Assembly (NCBI GenBank): GCA_022826745.1
Contig: JAJDUI010000006.1
Coordinates: forward strand, 1 to 64,000
DNA: 64,000 bases
Direction of reading: 5' to 3'
Origin: Thermoanaerobaculia bacterium
Lineage (GTDB): Bacteria > Acidobacteriota > Thermoanaerobaculia > Multivoradales > Multivoraceae
Under the pieces are notes generated by a model. It searched no databases. It saw only the letters and a list, made by a program, of their open reading frames with translations, and had not been told where the DNA came from. The position numbers and the translations under genes were made by a program. This document shows positions 15,695 to 24,103 of the stretch, in pieces (the stretch's first letter is position 1; every line of letters starts with the position of its first letter).

Positions 15695-16327
15695 GTGCCT
15701 GTCCCGCCCCCGATCCTTGCCGAGCTTCTTGTAGATCAGCGACAGGTGGGCCTTGTCAGCCTCGATGCTAGCGGCGCGATCGTCGGGACGAATGCGCTAG
15801 GGCGCGAGATCCTTCGCCAGGACGCCGGCCTGTGTGAGCGCGATGGGAAGCTGCGAACTCAGCGAGTGGAGGATGCCGAAGCTCTGGAGTGTCTCTTGGC
15901 GCCGGCTGTCGGCGGCCAGATGGAATCCGGGTCCGCCGGGTTCGCGGCTGTCCGTGGGTGGCCGAGCTGGCGTCCGTTGACCGTGTACGTAAACAGAGCG
16001 AACGGTAGCTGTCCGGGCGTAGCTGCCATCGTGGTGGTGCTGGACCCGTGGCGGCGGATTCGGCTGAGACCTGAGCAAGTCGCCAAGTCACTCGGATTGA
16101 CGCCTGCCGAAAGCCGGGTCGCAGTGTCCCTGGCAGAGGGACTGACCATTCGCGAGATCGCGGAAAGCACGAACCGCCGCGTCGTCTCTGTCCGTTCGCT
16201 TGTTCAGCAGGCTCTTTCGCGGACCTGGACTTCAAGGCAGGCGGATCTGGTCAGACTGGTGCTGTCCAGTTCCCACTTGCCGGTCGCGCAGTCTGGCGAG
16301 ACGGGACCGGGGGATGACGGCAGATAG
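15695..16327 (+). CDS. PAS-like/LuxR-type helix-turn-helix regulator
   Basis: 210-residue predicted transcription regulator. Residues 10-120 look like a PAS-type sensor (VGLVSLDASGAIVGTNALGREIL), and about 130-190 form a LuxR-type DNA-binding helix-turn-helix (LGLTPAESRVAVSLAEGLTIREIAEST..RVVSVRSLVQQAL). The family usually activates genes on ligand or redox signals. The GTG start lies 12 bases after the M56 gene, so it belongs to the blaI operon. It ends six bases from the convergent 1038-residue protein gene. The target is unknown; the secreted proteins nearby are obvious candidates. Confidence 0.8.
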   Translation: MPVPPPILAELLVDQRQVGLVSLDASGAIVGTNALGREILRQDAGLCERDGKLRTQRVEDAEALECLLAPAVGGQMESGSAGFAAVRGWPSWRPLTVYVNRANGSCPGVAAIVVVLDPWRRIRLRPEQVAKSLGLTPAESRVAVSLAEGLTIREIAESTNRRVVSVRSLVQQALSRTWTSRQADLVRLVLSSSHLPVAQSGETGPGDDGR

Positions 16328-16332
16328 CTCCG

Positions 16333-19300
16333 TCAGGCATCGATCTCCACTTCGGTGACGCGCCCGCGGTCTACTCGCACGATCCGGGAGCGCTTGCCCC
16401 AGCGCAGCGTGTAACTCCCGACAGGGAGATTCGAGATGGTCTCGCCGACCTGAAAGGTCCGTGCACCGCCGAACCAGAGACGTAGGGCACCGAGGTTCCA
16501 ACCGCCAGGACCGGTGATCTCGACCGGCGCTCCCTGCGCGCCGCCTGTAAGTACGAGCGTCGACGTTGACTCGAAGGGAGCTACTTCCACTCCTTCGTCC
16601 AGAGCCTGGCGGAGGTCCTGCCAGTCGCTCAAGACCCAATGCCCGCTGGCACTGCACGCGACCCGGAGTCGGTCCGAGAGCGGCGGAGAGAGCTTCTGTC
16701 TCGCCACGCCGCCGGCGACGCGCACGACGTGCGACACGCCGGTGTCGGCTTCGATGAAACAGAGACCGCTGTCGCCACCTTCGAAGTAGATCGCGACCTC
16801 GTCGCTCGGCGGATTGTCGACGAGGACCAGGTCCACTGCTTCGCTACGGCCGGTCCGCAACTCGACATCGACGAGGGGTGAGCGCAGATCCCGCAGTCGC
16901 GCACGCAACTGATACGTACCCGGAAGCAGTCCCATGATCTGGAAGCGCCCGACTTCGTCCGCGACCACGGCCCGTCGGCCCGGAAAGACATCCACCGTCG
17001 CGTTGGTGGCCGCTTCTCCGTCCGCTCCGGTGACGATCCCGACCACGGACACGCCACCGTAGTCGAGATTCAGTACCACGTCGCCCCCCGGGGCCTCCGG
17101 GATCTCGACCTCCCTGACGTCCTGTTGTCCCCCGGAGAGAGGCATCCAGATCACTTCCCAGTCGCCGGGGAGCACCGCCTCGATCCGGTAGCGGCTCTCA
17201 CCGTCCAGGATCGCCTGTCTTTCCTTTGGCCGGTTCGATACCACTTGCGTCCGCGGCAGGGGTCCTCCGCGGGTAATGAGACCGCCTTCAGGCAGAGCCG
17301 CCGGACCCTTCTGCTGCCACAGCAACATCCCGTTTCCCGGCTGCTCGCCGATCGTGACCCGGCCTGTAACGGCGACCGTGCTCCGGTCGCAGCGGATCGA
17401 AACTCCGCCAGTCTCGTCCTCCTCATTCCATTCGCACACAGGCACGCCATCCTCAAGAACCTGCAGGGCAAAGGCGCCGTCCGGCACCCTCTCGACCGAG
17501 GCCACGCCATCGACGAGAGGGGCTCGAATGAGCTGCCGCGGATTCCCCACGAGCCCCGTGTCGACAACGACCTCGCCCTGGTCCACGTCGGATCGAACGC
17601 GGACGTGACGTCCCCGGGACAGCTCCACTGTCCCCGCGTCGACCCACTCCACTGCCTGCGCCTCTACATCGAACTCCATGGGTGCGAATCCCTCTGCCTC
17701 CACCCGGAGGGTCGAGACGCCGCCGTCCAGACCGAACAGTTCGAAGTAGCCCTCAGCGTTCGTGGTCACGCGGTCGACGCTGCCGAGCGCCCATGCCATC
17801 AGTGGTCCCATCTTGGACGAACGCACGCGGGAGACCGATGCAGCTGCCACAGGTGTGAACTCCGGGCTGACGACATGGCCCGAAACCCAGGCCGAGGTCG
17901 AGGCCGCGACGATTCCCAGATTCCGTACCTCTCCTGCCGACCCGCTGACGCTGAGACGCCTCGATCCGGCGTTGCCGGCGGACAGCTCCAACTCATAGGC
18001 GCCGGCGGGAAGATCGATGGAAAACGAGCCGTCCGCCGCGAGTGGCCGGTGGCGGCTCATGTTGTCGGTCTCGCGCCGAGCCACGAACCGGCCACCGACC
18101 GCGGTCGTGAGCCCGTCGGCGGCGACGTAGGCGCCCTCGACGGTGAACGCCGGTTCAAGTTCGACGAGGTAGGGCTCTTCGACCGTCCACCCTGTCCCTT
18201 CCGGCAAGTCGACGCTGACCGAAAGGTAGCCCTTGGCGGTGACCAGCAGGTTCCGTCCGAGGACCAGGTCCACCAGCACGGCGCCATCTTCGCCGGCGGT
18301 CGCCCACTCGCCTCCTGACGGCTGGACGGAGGCGCCGCGGACGGGCAGCCGGCTGTCCCGGTCGACGACCGTGAGCCATACATGCTCGGGCGACGCAAGC
18401 AAGATCGAGCCGAGGTCGATCGACTCTTCAAGGTCCAACTGCCGGGAGTAGGCGAGACTTCCGCCTTCGGTGCGCAGGAGCGCGGCCCCCGACGAGAAGC
18501 CTGCGAGGCGGAAGCGGCCGTCGGCTCCCGTCTTTCCCGTGTGACGCTGCATCAGGCCGCCGCCGTTCGGAATCCAGGAGAGACCCAGCAACCGCGTTCC
18601 CGCAACCGGGTAGCCATCGACGTTCACAGCCACGCCGGTCACCGCGTAGCCGGGGCCCAGTTCGACGGTGTCCGGCACGTCCCCGAGTCTCCTGAAGGCG
18701 GCCGCGGCGCGGGAGGGGCTGCTGACGACCACCAGCGAATCCTCGGACTTCGTCATCGCCAGGGTGCCTCGGCCCAGGCCATTCGTGACCTCGAAGCCCA
18801 GGAGCTCGGGCGCCTGCCTGTCGGCGAACCGGCCGGGCCGCACCAGAGAGAGACGCGCACCGGCAAGCGGAGATCGATCCGCTGTCACCTGTACGGAAAC
18901 GCCGCTTGCGGGCATCAGCACGAGTTCAACCGTGTCCTGGCCCGGGAACGCGTCACGCAGGCGGGAGAGCCGTCCTTCGGCGCGAGCCTGCAGCCTCCAC
19001 CGCCCAGCGCCGCGGGGCAGGCTTAGCACGCCGGAAGCGGCGGTCCAGGTTGGTAGGAGGCCGATCGGCGCTTCTCGCCACATCTCGGCTGGCGCTGCGA
19101 CGATCTCGACCTCGCCAGGGTGACTCGTGCCGCCGTCGGTAGGACCGTCGCTCGCCTCCGGAGACCTCACCCGAATCGACAGCCGGGCGGCTCTGGGAAG
19201 ATCGGTCTTACACGCGCTGGCGGTTTCCTCGCCGGGAGCGACGCGGCGCGGAGGGCATGCGGCGTTCCACGCCCAGCAGTGCGTGGGACTGCGATCTCCG

Positions 19301-19449
19301 GCGAGCAGGTCCGAGGCGTGCGCGCGACGATCTTCGTCGATGCAGACAAGGCGCATCTGGCCGTCGCTGATTGCCGACCTGTCCTGTGCGCCAGCCGGTC
19401 CCAGGCTTGCACCGACCGCCAGGATCACGGCCGATGTGGGAAGACGCAT
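16333..19449 (-). CDS. large secreted protein with carboxypeptidase-regulatory-like repeats
   Basis: 1038-residue exported protein with a clear signal peptide (cleavage near GPAGAQ, residue 22). The body is a string of immunoglobulin-like CarboxypepD_reg/CNA-B type repeats. Each has a GxVxx..G.PV.GA..........T..DG.F.L.GL..G...L....EG pattern, for example near residues 270-350, 370-430, 540-620 and 800-880. Such repeats serve as rigid stalks or carbohydrate- or surface-binding modules. No enzyme motif or outer-membrane anchor is evident. It follows the secreted paralogue (19455-20603) by five bases, and a small secreted gene precedes that, making a three-gene export operon convergent with the blaI operon. 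Function unknown. Confidence 0.85.
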   Translation of the reverse strand: MRLPTSAVILAVGASLGPAGAQDRSAISDGQMRLVCIDEDRRAHASDLLAGDRSPTHCWAWNAACPPRRVAPGEETASACKTDLPRAARLSIRVRSPEASDGPTDGGTSHPGEVEIVAAPAEMWREAPIGLLPTWTAASGVLSLPRGAGRWRLQARAEGRLSRLRDAFPGQDTVELVLMPASGVSVQVTADRSPLAGARLSLVRPGRFADRQAPELLGFEVTNGLGRGTLAMTKSEDSLVVVSSPSRAAAAFRRLGDVPDTVELGPGYAVTGVAVNVDGYPVAGTRLLGLSWIPNGGGLMQRHTGKTGADGRFRLAGFSSGAALLRTEGGSLAYSRQLDLEESIDLGSILLASPEHVWLTVVDRDSRLPVRGASVQPSGGEWATAGEDGAVLVDLVLGRNLLVTAKGYLSVSVDLPEGTGWTVEEPYLVELEPAFTVEGAYVAADGLTTAVGGRFVARRETDNMSRHRPLAADGSFSIDLPAGAYELELSAGNAGSRRLSVSGSAGEVRNLGIVAASTSAWVSGHVVSPEFTPVAAASVSRVRSSKMGPLMAWALGSVDRVTTNAEGYFELFGLDGGVSTLRVEAEGFAPMEFDVEAQAVEWVDAGTVELSRGRHVRVRSDVDQGEVVVDTGLVGNPRQLIRAPLVDGVASVERVPDGAFALQVLEDGVPVCEWNEEDETGGVSIRCDRSTVAVTGRVTIGEQPGNGMLLWQQKGPAALPEGGLITRGGPLPRTQVVSNRPKERQAILDGESRYRIEAVLPGDWEVIWMPLSGGQQDVREVEIPEAPGGDVVLNLDYGGVSVVGIVTGADGEAATNATVDVFPGRRAVVADEVGRFQIMGLLPGTYQLRARLRDLRSPLVDVELRTGRSEAVDLVLVDNPPSDEVAIYFEGGDSGLCFIEADTGVSHVVRVAGGVARQKLSPPLSDRLRVACSASGHWVLSDWQDLRQALDEGVEVAPFESTSTLVLTGGAQGAPVEITGPGGWNLGALRLWFGGARTFQVGETISNLPVGSYTLRWGKRSRIVRVDRGRVTEVEIDA

Positions 19450-19454
19450 GAAAC

Positions 19455-20603
19455 TCAGCTCTCAGGAGGCCGGAGGCGAGCTTCGAAGACCTCTGCCGGC
19501 CGCGCCAGCGCGCCGGGAAAGCCGGTGAGGAGGATGACGGCCTTGTCTCCCCGCAGATCGGCCCGCAGCCGCGTATCGGCGAACTCCGATTCGACGGCAC
19601 AGGGAACCGTGGTTACGGCGGTCAGCTCCTCGGCACGAGCCTGAATGAGATCCCAGCACACTCTGCCGAGGGGAGGATTCGTGGCTCTATAGGCTTCCAG
19701 CACGATGCTCTCCGGCCCCCCGGGCACGTGGCGAATAAAGAAGTAGATGTTGCCCGCCTCGTCGGCCAGGAGCTCGTCGATCACTCGGCGGCCTGCCATC
19801 CACCCGATCGCGAACGCGGCTTTCCCCAGCAGGGCTCGCTCTCCTTCTTCCAGCCCACAACCCGCATCGGCAGCGAAGGTGTCTGCGCCCAGGCTCTCCA
19901 GGAGGTGACCCGCCTTGTCGTAGACGAAGACGCCAGGTTCGAGTCCGGGCACCACAAGGACCCGCTCGTCGGAAAGGAAACGGACTACGGACACCTCGGC
20001 GTGCCAGCATTGCCCCATGATCTCTCCGCCGTCCCGAGTAGGCAGGAGCGTCCGGGGTTCCGACTCCCCGTCCTTGAACACCCAGGCGATGTGATCCTCC
20101 CAACCGCCGTCTTCGTTGCGGCTGAGGCCAACCACGGCTGTCCGGTCACCGCGCCGGTCCACATCGCCGACGATCTCGATGGCCTTCAGCGTGTCAATCT
20201 CGCCTTCACTCTGCAGATAGACACCGAAGAGGCCGCCGGCGAAGGCCACGCCTCCTGAACTGCTCCCACCGACACGGCTATAGCTCTCAAAGCCACGGTG
20301 GTAGCCGCCGGCGCTCGCCAGCGAGGCTTCGAGCGTGCCTTCGTCGTCTCCGATGCGCCATGAGTAGACGCCGGCGCCTTCGACTCCCAGCAGTAGCCGA
20401 CCCTCGTCCAGCCACCGAAGGTCAGCCGTGAGCGCCAGCTTCGTGGGCAGAACGACTGGCGACTCCAGGCGCTCAAACCTCGGACCCTGACCTCCCAGCA
20501 TTGCCGGGAAACACATGCCGAGCGCCAGGGCACACGTCAGGCCAGCGGCATCCAGCGGCCTATGCCGGCGGAGCCTGCACGCCCCGCGGTGTGGCAACGT
20601 CAC
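19455..20603 (-). CDS. secreted beta-propeller-like protein, copy 2 (inverted paralogue of 12588-13856)
   Basis: 382-residue exported protein with a signal peptide ending near PAMLGGQ. It matches copy 1 closely over nearly its whole length, including the identical run SYSRVGGSSSG and long shared stretches around GDVDRRGDRTAVVGLSRNE and TLLPTRDGGEIMGQCWH. It lacks copy 1's extra segment: the sequence passes directly from ESIVLE to a short EAYRATNPPLGRVC linker. It overlaps the preceding secreted gene by four bases (20600-20603) and is followed by the large repeat protein, so all three are co-expressed. Two shared cysteines (AGCGLEE, GRVCWD) might form a disulfide. Role unknown. Confidence 0.82.
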   Translation of the reverse strand: MTLPHRGACRLRRHRPLDAAGLTCALALGMCFPAMLGGQGPRFERLESPVVLPTKLALTADLRWLDEGRLLLGVEGAGVYSWRIGDDEGTLEASLASAGGYHRGFESYSRVGGSSSGGVAFAGGLFGVYLQSEGEIDTLKAIEIVGDVDRRGDRTAVVGLSRNEDGGWEDHIAWVFKDGESEPRTLLPTRDGGEIMGQCWHAEVSVVRFLSDERVLVVPGLEPGVFVYDKAGHLLESLGADTFAADAGCGLEEGERALLGKAAFAIGWMAGRRVIDELLADEAGNIYFFIRHVPGGPESIVLEAYRATNPPLGRVCWDLIQARAEELTAVTTVPCAVESEFADTRLRADLRGDKAVILLTGFPGALARPAEVFEARLRPPES

Positions 20604-21058
20604 GGAGTGGGGGCTGGCGGCAGCACCCGAGCTGCTGCGCGCAGGCCATGAACACGCTCAGGTCGCTGCCTCGGATCGAGGGCGTCGAACAAGCCTGGAT
20701 CTTCCGAACAGGCGCGCTCGACCGGAACGACCTCGCCGATCGGCTGCAGTGACGGGTAGCTCTCGCTGCGATCCAGCCAACCCTCCATACCGGACCACCC
20801 TGGCAGAACCGCGGCGAACTCCGTTCCCAGTGGGGGTATCGGACCGCTGCCGTCCTGCTCCTTGTACACGATGACTGAGCCGACGCAGATCGAGCAACCG
20901 CCACCCGTCCCGGCACAGGTCATGTACTTGTTCGACCAGGCGGAGTTCGCGTAGTCGAAGCAATCGTCAATCGGACCCGCGGTTGCAGGCGCGACCGCGA
21001 GAACACACAAGAAGAGAAGGGCACTCAGCGCACCACCAACCCAACCGCACGTCGTCAT
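20600..21058 (-). CDS. small secreted cysteine-containing protein
   Basis: 152-residue exported protein of no recognised family. The signal peptide runs to about residue 27 (FLCVLAVAPATAG). A cysteine cluster follows (DDCFDY, MTCAGTGGGCSICVG), then a Trp-rich middle (LPGWSGMEGWLD). It is first in the three-gene operon and its stop overlaps the next ATG. Its last 35 residues (from about FDALDPR) are proline/arginine-rich, while another frame at the same place reads SVFMACAQQLGCC and ends at 20560; a recent frameshift is possible. A GGGAGGTTC ribosome-binding site precedes the ATG. Confidence 0.7.
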   Translation of the reverse strand: MTTCGWVGGALSALLFLCVLAVAPATAGPIDDCFDYANSAWSNKYMTCAGTGGGCSICVGSVIVYKEQDGSGPIPPLGTEFAAVLPGWSGMEGWLDRSESYPSLQPIGEVVPVERACSEDPGLFDALDPRQRPERVHGLRAAARVLPPAPTP

Positions 21059-21378
21059 CTCCGAACCTCCCGTTGTCTTGAGCCTCCGCTACCGCGGCAG
21101 ACCTGTAGCGTTCCAAATGCAAGGCTACTTGCGGTGTTGACGAACGGCCGACCCTCATTTGAAGGGGAGCGTTTGAAGGTGAAGAGAGGGCCCGGGACCC
21201 CTTGGACCCGGCGGGGACGGAGAAAAAGCCGTGATGGCCGGAGGACACGCGGACCGCGTACCTAAAGGAAGGTGTCGCACACTCGCCGGGTCCTTACGTT
21301 TCGAGTTGGGACTTGTGGGTGCCCTCAATTTTCAGGGGGGTATCTGCTCGTGGCGCTCTCTTGCCCCGAGCGCGATAG
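21059..21378. other. non-coding stretch between divergent operons
   Basis: About 400 bases up to 21459 hold no convincing gene. The stretch must contain the promoters of the secreted-protein operon (leftward) and the small DUF1508-like gene (rightward). An imperfect dyad CCCTCAATTTTCAGGG (21322-21337) shares its AATTTTCA centre with the dyads at 12458 and 13924 and could be a diverged third site; this is weak. Confidence 0.4.
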
Positions 21379-21420
21379 TACTTGTCGTACTCCGGCTGCC
21401 GTCTTCACGGCAGACAAGTA
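21379..21420 (+). promoter_or_regulatory. structured leader: two-tier stem-loop
   Basis: An eight-base outer stem, TACTTGTC (21379-21386) with GACAAGTA (21413-21420), encloses a perfect six-base inner hairpin TGCCGT-CTTC-ACGGCA (21397-21412). It ends 40 bases before the start of the small gene at 21460. There is no following T-run, so it is not a typical terminator. It could be a 5' untranslated control element or an operator. Confidence 0.5.
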
Positions 21421-21459
21421 GAGGAATAACGCGACCCCAATCCACAAAGGAGGCAGGAC

Positions 21460-21678
21460 ATGGCCGAAGAGGACCGCACGCTACTCGAAATCACGGAGGC
21501 GATTCACGGAGGCTACTTCTTGATCAGTGTAAACGGTGACAGGCACCGTTGGCGGTACAGGTACCAGGGGGATCTCATCGTGACCAGCAACAGGACACAC
21601 AAGTCCATGCAGAATTGTGTGGACGAGATAAAGAAGATGCGCACCTGCGCCACTGCTCCGATCTACGTGGCCGACTGA
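21460..21678 (+). CDS. DUF1508 (YegP)-like small protein
   Basis: 72-residue cytosolic protein. It resembles the short DUF1508/YegP fold: a beta-hairpin FLISVNGDRHRWRYRYQGDLIVTS followed by a helix containing the conserved N-C-V-D-E-I-K-K stretch (SMQNCVDEIKKMR) and a final strand. The family is small, of unknown function and often duplicated. A near-perfect AAAGGAGG (21446-21453) six bases before the ATG shows that it is translated. Codon use is less GC-biased than the surroundings, suggesting acquisition. Confidence 0.65.
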   Translation: MAEEDRTLLEITEAIHGGYFLISVNGDRHRWRYRYQGDLIVTSNRTHKSMQNCVDEIKKMRTCATAPIYVAD

Positions 21679-21969
21679 AGGCTCTTCAACCCGACAAACT
21701 CGCAGGTTCTCAGCACCGCGGACTGAACTACGTGCGCCTGGCTCGCTGAGGCATCAGATGCAGGCTGCATCGCGGGCTAGCCTCTCTCAAGCCGCGGCGT
21801 TGTTAAGCAAACGCTGGTCGCCAGCACATCTGCGACATGTGTACGCTGTGAACGGGATCGCGGTCGCGGCGACCGGCATGTGCCAGGAGGGGTCTTCGTT
21901 CTAGCGGGACTCTTGTTCGAGGAGCCAGACTACATTCGCGGAGCCAGACTACAACTCAGGAGACCCAAA

Positions 21970-22332
21970 ATGGCCCACCAGGATATCACCAAGAATGAAC
22001 AGGCCGGGAGTGCAGCGTCCGGCACACACAGGCTGATGCTCGCGCTCGTGGGAGCAGGCACAGTCATTAGCGCTGTGGTGTTCGCGGAGTACAACCCCCT
22101 CATTATTGGCGTTGGGCTCATACTCCTTCTGGCCGGCGCTGCACCGCAAGCGCTTGGTCCCGCCCTTCCCTGGATTCTCAAGCTGCTTCAGTCGAGAGCA
22201 ACAAAACCGAAACGTGGTACTGCACAGAACCCATCAGACACCGCCTCACCGGGAGACAGCAAACCAGACGAAGCGGAAGACGAGGGTAATGACGGGCGGG
22301 CGTGCGGGGGCAAGCGCTTGACTGGGCGATAA
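21970..22332 (+). CDS. small two-span membrane protein of unknown function
   Basis: 120-residue protein. A hydrophilic N-terminus (AHQDITKNEQ) is followed by two adjacent membrane spans (about residues 18-37 and 41-60) and a charged, disordered C-terminal tail rich in Lys, Asp, Glu and Ser. ATG 21970 is preferred over the earlier frame start at 21880 because CAGGAGACCC precedes it at good spacing. No family is recognised. The 291 bases to its left contain only the small dyad GATGCAG-G-CTGCATC (21757-21771). Confidence 0.5.
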   Translation: MAHQDITKNEQAGSAASGTHRLMLALVGAGTVISAVVFAEYNPLIIGVGLILLLAGAAPQALGPALPWILKLLQSRATKPKRGTAQNPSDTASPGDSKPDEAEDEGNDGRACGGKRLTGR

Positions 22333-22702
22333 CCGTAGGCGGTCGGTAACGGCGGGTGCTTTCGGCAATGGAGGGGGCGGAGTAGGCAGACTCTAGCGCG
22401 TTCCCTCAGTTCGTCAGGTACTCCGCGAATCCTCGTTTTCTGGCTAGCGTGACGGCGGGCCTAGCCCAGTCGACATGGAGGAGCTGCTGGTTGGCCTTAG
22501 ATGTGGCGCGCTGTGGAGATCCAGCGGCGATCAAGGCTGGCGTTGGCGGCCAAGTTCTTTGTTGCCGTTCTGAGAGGGCGTGGCTCGAGAAGTCGCTCTT
22601 CTGATAGGGGGGTACTGGAAGGAACTGGCCCGGGAGGATGAGGGTGGAGACCAAGGCCATCCGCAACTCTGATACACGTGCGGGTGGTAGCCTGCTCGGG
22701 CG
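22333..22702. other. 370-base stretch without a recognisable gene
   Basis: No supported gene is seen. A leftward open frame (22406-22666) has no recognisable motif and no clear ribosome-binding site. The base composition is less GC-rich than the neighbouring operons. It presumably holds the promoter of the amidohydrolase. Confidence 0.4.
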
Positions 22703-24073
22703 ATGCCAAGAGACGCTGCTGTATCAGTCGTCGCGCTTCTGGTGACGGCCGTCTTGGCGGGCTGTAGTGACGCTACCGCTCCGCCCGCCGAGCCAGCCGA
22801 CCTGGCGATCGTCGGCGCCCAGCTCATCGACGGCACGGGCGGCGACCCCGTCGCCGACGCCGTCATCCTGGTCGACGACGGCCGCGTCCGGGCGGCCGGA
22901 CCGAGCGACGTCGTCGGCGTCTCCGAGGGCACGGAGATCGTCGACGCCACTGGCAAAACGGTCATCCCCGGCTTCGTCGACCTACACGCCCACTACGGCG
23001 GGCCCCTGGAGGCGACCGAGCAGGCGCTGAAGTCGCAGCTCTACTACGGCGTGACGACCACTCGCAGTGTCGGCGCGGACGATCCCGAGAAGGTGGCCCT
23101 GATGCTGGAGGCGCACGCCGGACGCCCCGACCTGCCGCGGGCGTTCACGGCGGGGCTCGGTTTCTCCTATCCGGGCGGCTTCAACTCGGGCTTCACGAAC
23201 ACGCCGACGACGGAGGAAGAGGCGCGCGAGATGGTGCGCGAGCAGGCGGCACTTGGCGTCCACTACACGAAGATGTGGATCAACGAGGTCGCGGAGCCGA
23301 ACCGCAAGATTCCGCCGGAGATCCGGGCCGCGATCGTCGACGAGTCGACCAGGAACGGGCTTGTTCCCATCGCTCACATCAACGAGGAGGCGGACGGCGT
23401 CCAGCTCCTCGAGGTCGGCCTGAACGAGTTCATGCACAGCACGGTGCGAACGTTCGGGCCCGGCGGGGGCGTGCCGATGGAGGACCCGGTGCCCAGCCAG
23501 GCGTTCCTGGACCTCTGCCTGGAGAAGGACTGCGCCTTCGCGCCGACGCTGTCGATCATCCAGAACAACTGGCACTTCGCCGAGAACCCGGATCTGCTGG
23601 AGGACCCGGAACTGCGGGCGGTGATGAACCCGCGGGTGCTCGAACGGTGGAGCGACGAGGAGACGCGCGCCGCCGTTCTCGCGGCGGACGGCTTCGAGGG
23701 CCGCAAGGTTTCCTTCCGGCAGGTGCAGGACTTCGTCAAGACGCTTCACGACCACGGCATCAAGGTGGCGCTGGGCACCGACAGCGGCACCCCGAACGTG
23801 CCGATGGGCTGGGGCACACACCATGAACTCGAGCTCTACGTAGAGGCCGGCCTGACGCCGATGGAGACGCTGGTCGCGGCCACCGCAACGGGCGCCGGCC
23901 GCGTGCCGCCGGTGGGCGAGGCGGACTTCGGGACGCTCACGGCCGGCATGAGCGCGGACCTGATCGTGCTGAACGCCGATCCGCTGACCGACATACGCAA
24001 CACGCTCGAGATCGACCGCGTCATGCTGCGCGGCGAGTGGGTGGACCGGGACGGTCTCCTGCCATCGCCGTAG
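22703..24073 (+). CDS. exported amidohydrolase (lipoprotein)
   Basis: 456-residue amidohydrolase-superfamily metal-dependent hydrolase. A lipoprotein signal peptide ends in L-A-G-C (cysteine about residue 20), placing it in the envelope. Metal ligands in family order are the HxH motif in FVDLHAHYGG, a lysine in YTKMWINE, the histidine in PIAHINEEA and the aspartate in LGTDSGTPN. The C-terminal ADFGTLTAGMSADLIVLNADPL is typical of the imidazolonepropionase/prolidase-like branch. The substrate may be a cyclic amide or a dipeptide. It is followed by the DUF5916 gene after 30 bases. Confidence 0.9.
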   Translation: MPRDAAVSVVALLVTAVLAGCSDATAPPAEPADLAIVGAQLIDGTGGDPVADAVILVDDGRVRAAGPSDVVGVSEGTEIVDATGKTVIPGFVDLHAHYGGPLEATEQALKSQLYYGVTTTRSVGADDPEKVALMLEAHAGRPDLPRAFTAGLGFSYPGGFNSGFTNTPTTEEEAREMVREQAALGVHYTKMWINEVAEPNRKIPPEIRAAIVDESTRNGLVPIAHINEEADGVQLLEVGLNEFMHSTVRTFGPGGGVPMEDPVPSQAFLDLCLEKDCAFAPTLSIIQNNWHFAENPDLLEDPELRAVMNPRVLERWSDEETRAAVLAADGFEGRKVSFRQVQDFVKTLHDHGIKVALGTDSGTPNVPMGWGTHHELELYVEAGLTPMETLVAATATGAGRVPPVGEADFGTLTAGMSADLIVLNADPLTDIRNTLEIDRVMLRGEWVDRDGLLPSP

Positions 24074-24103
24074 GAAGGCGCAGCAATCAAGGCGGTCAAC
24101 AGG

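Noticed and set aside
21322..21337. Third BlaI operator upstream of the secreted-protein operon
   Set aside because: The dyad shares only the AATTTTCA centre with the two good sites and lies far (about 265 bases) from the start; too weak to claim.
22406..22666. Leftward 86-residue open frame in the gap before the amidohydrolase
   Set aside because: No ribosome-binding site, no recognisable motif and no neighbour on that strand.
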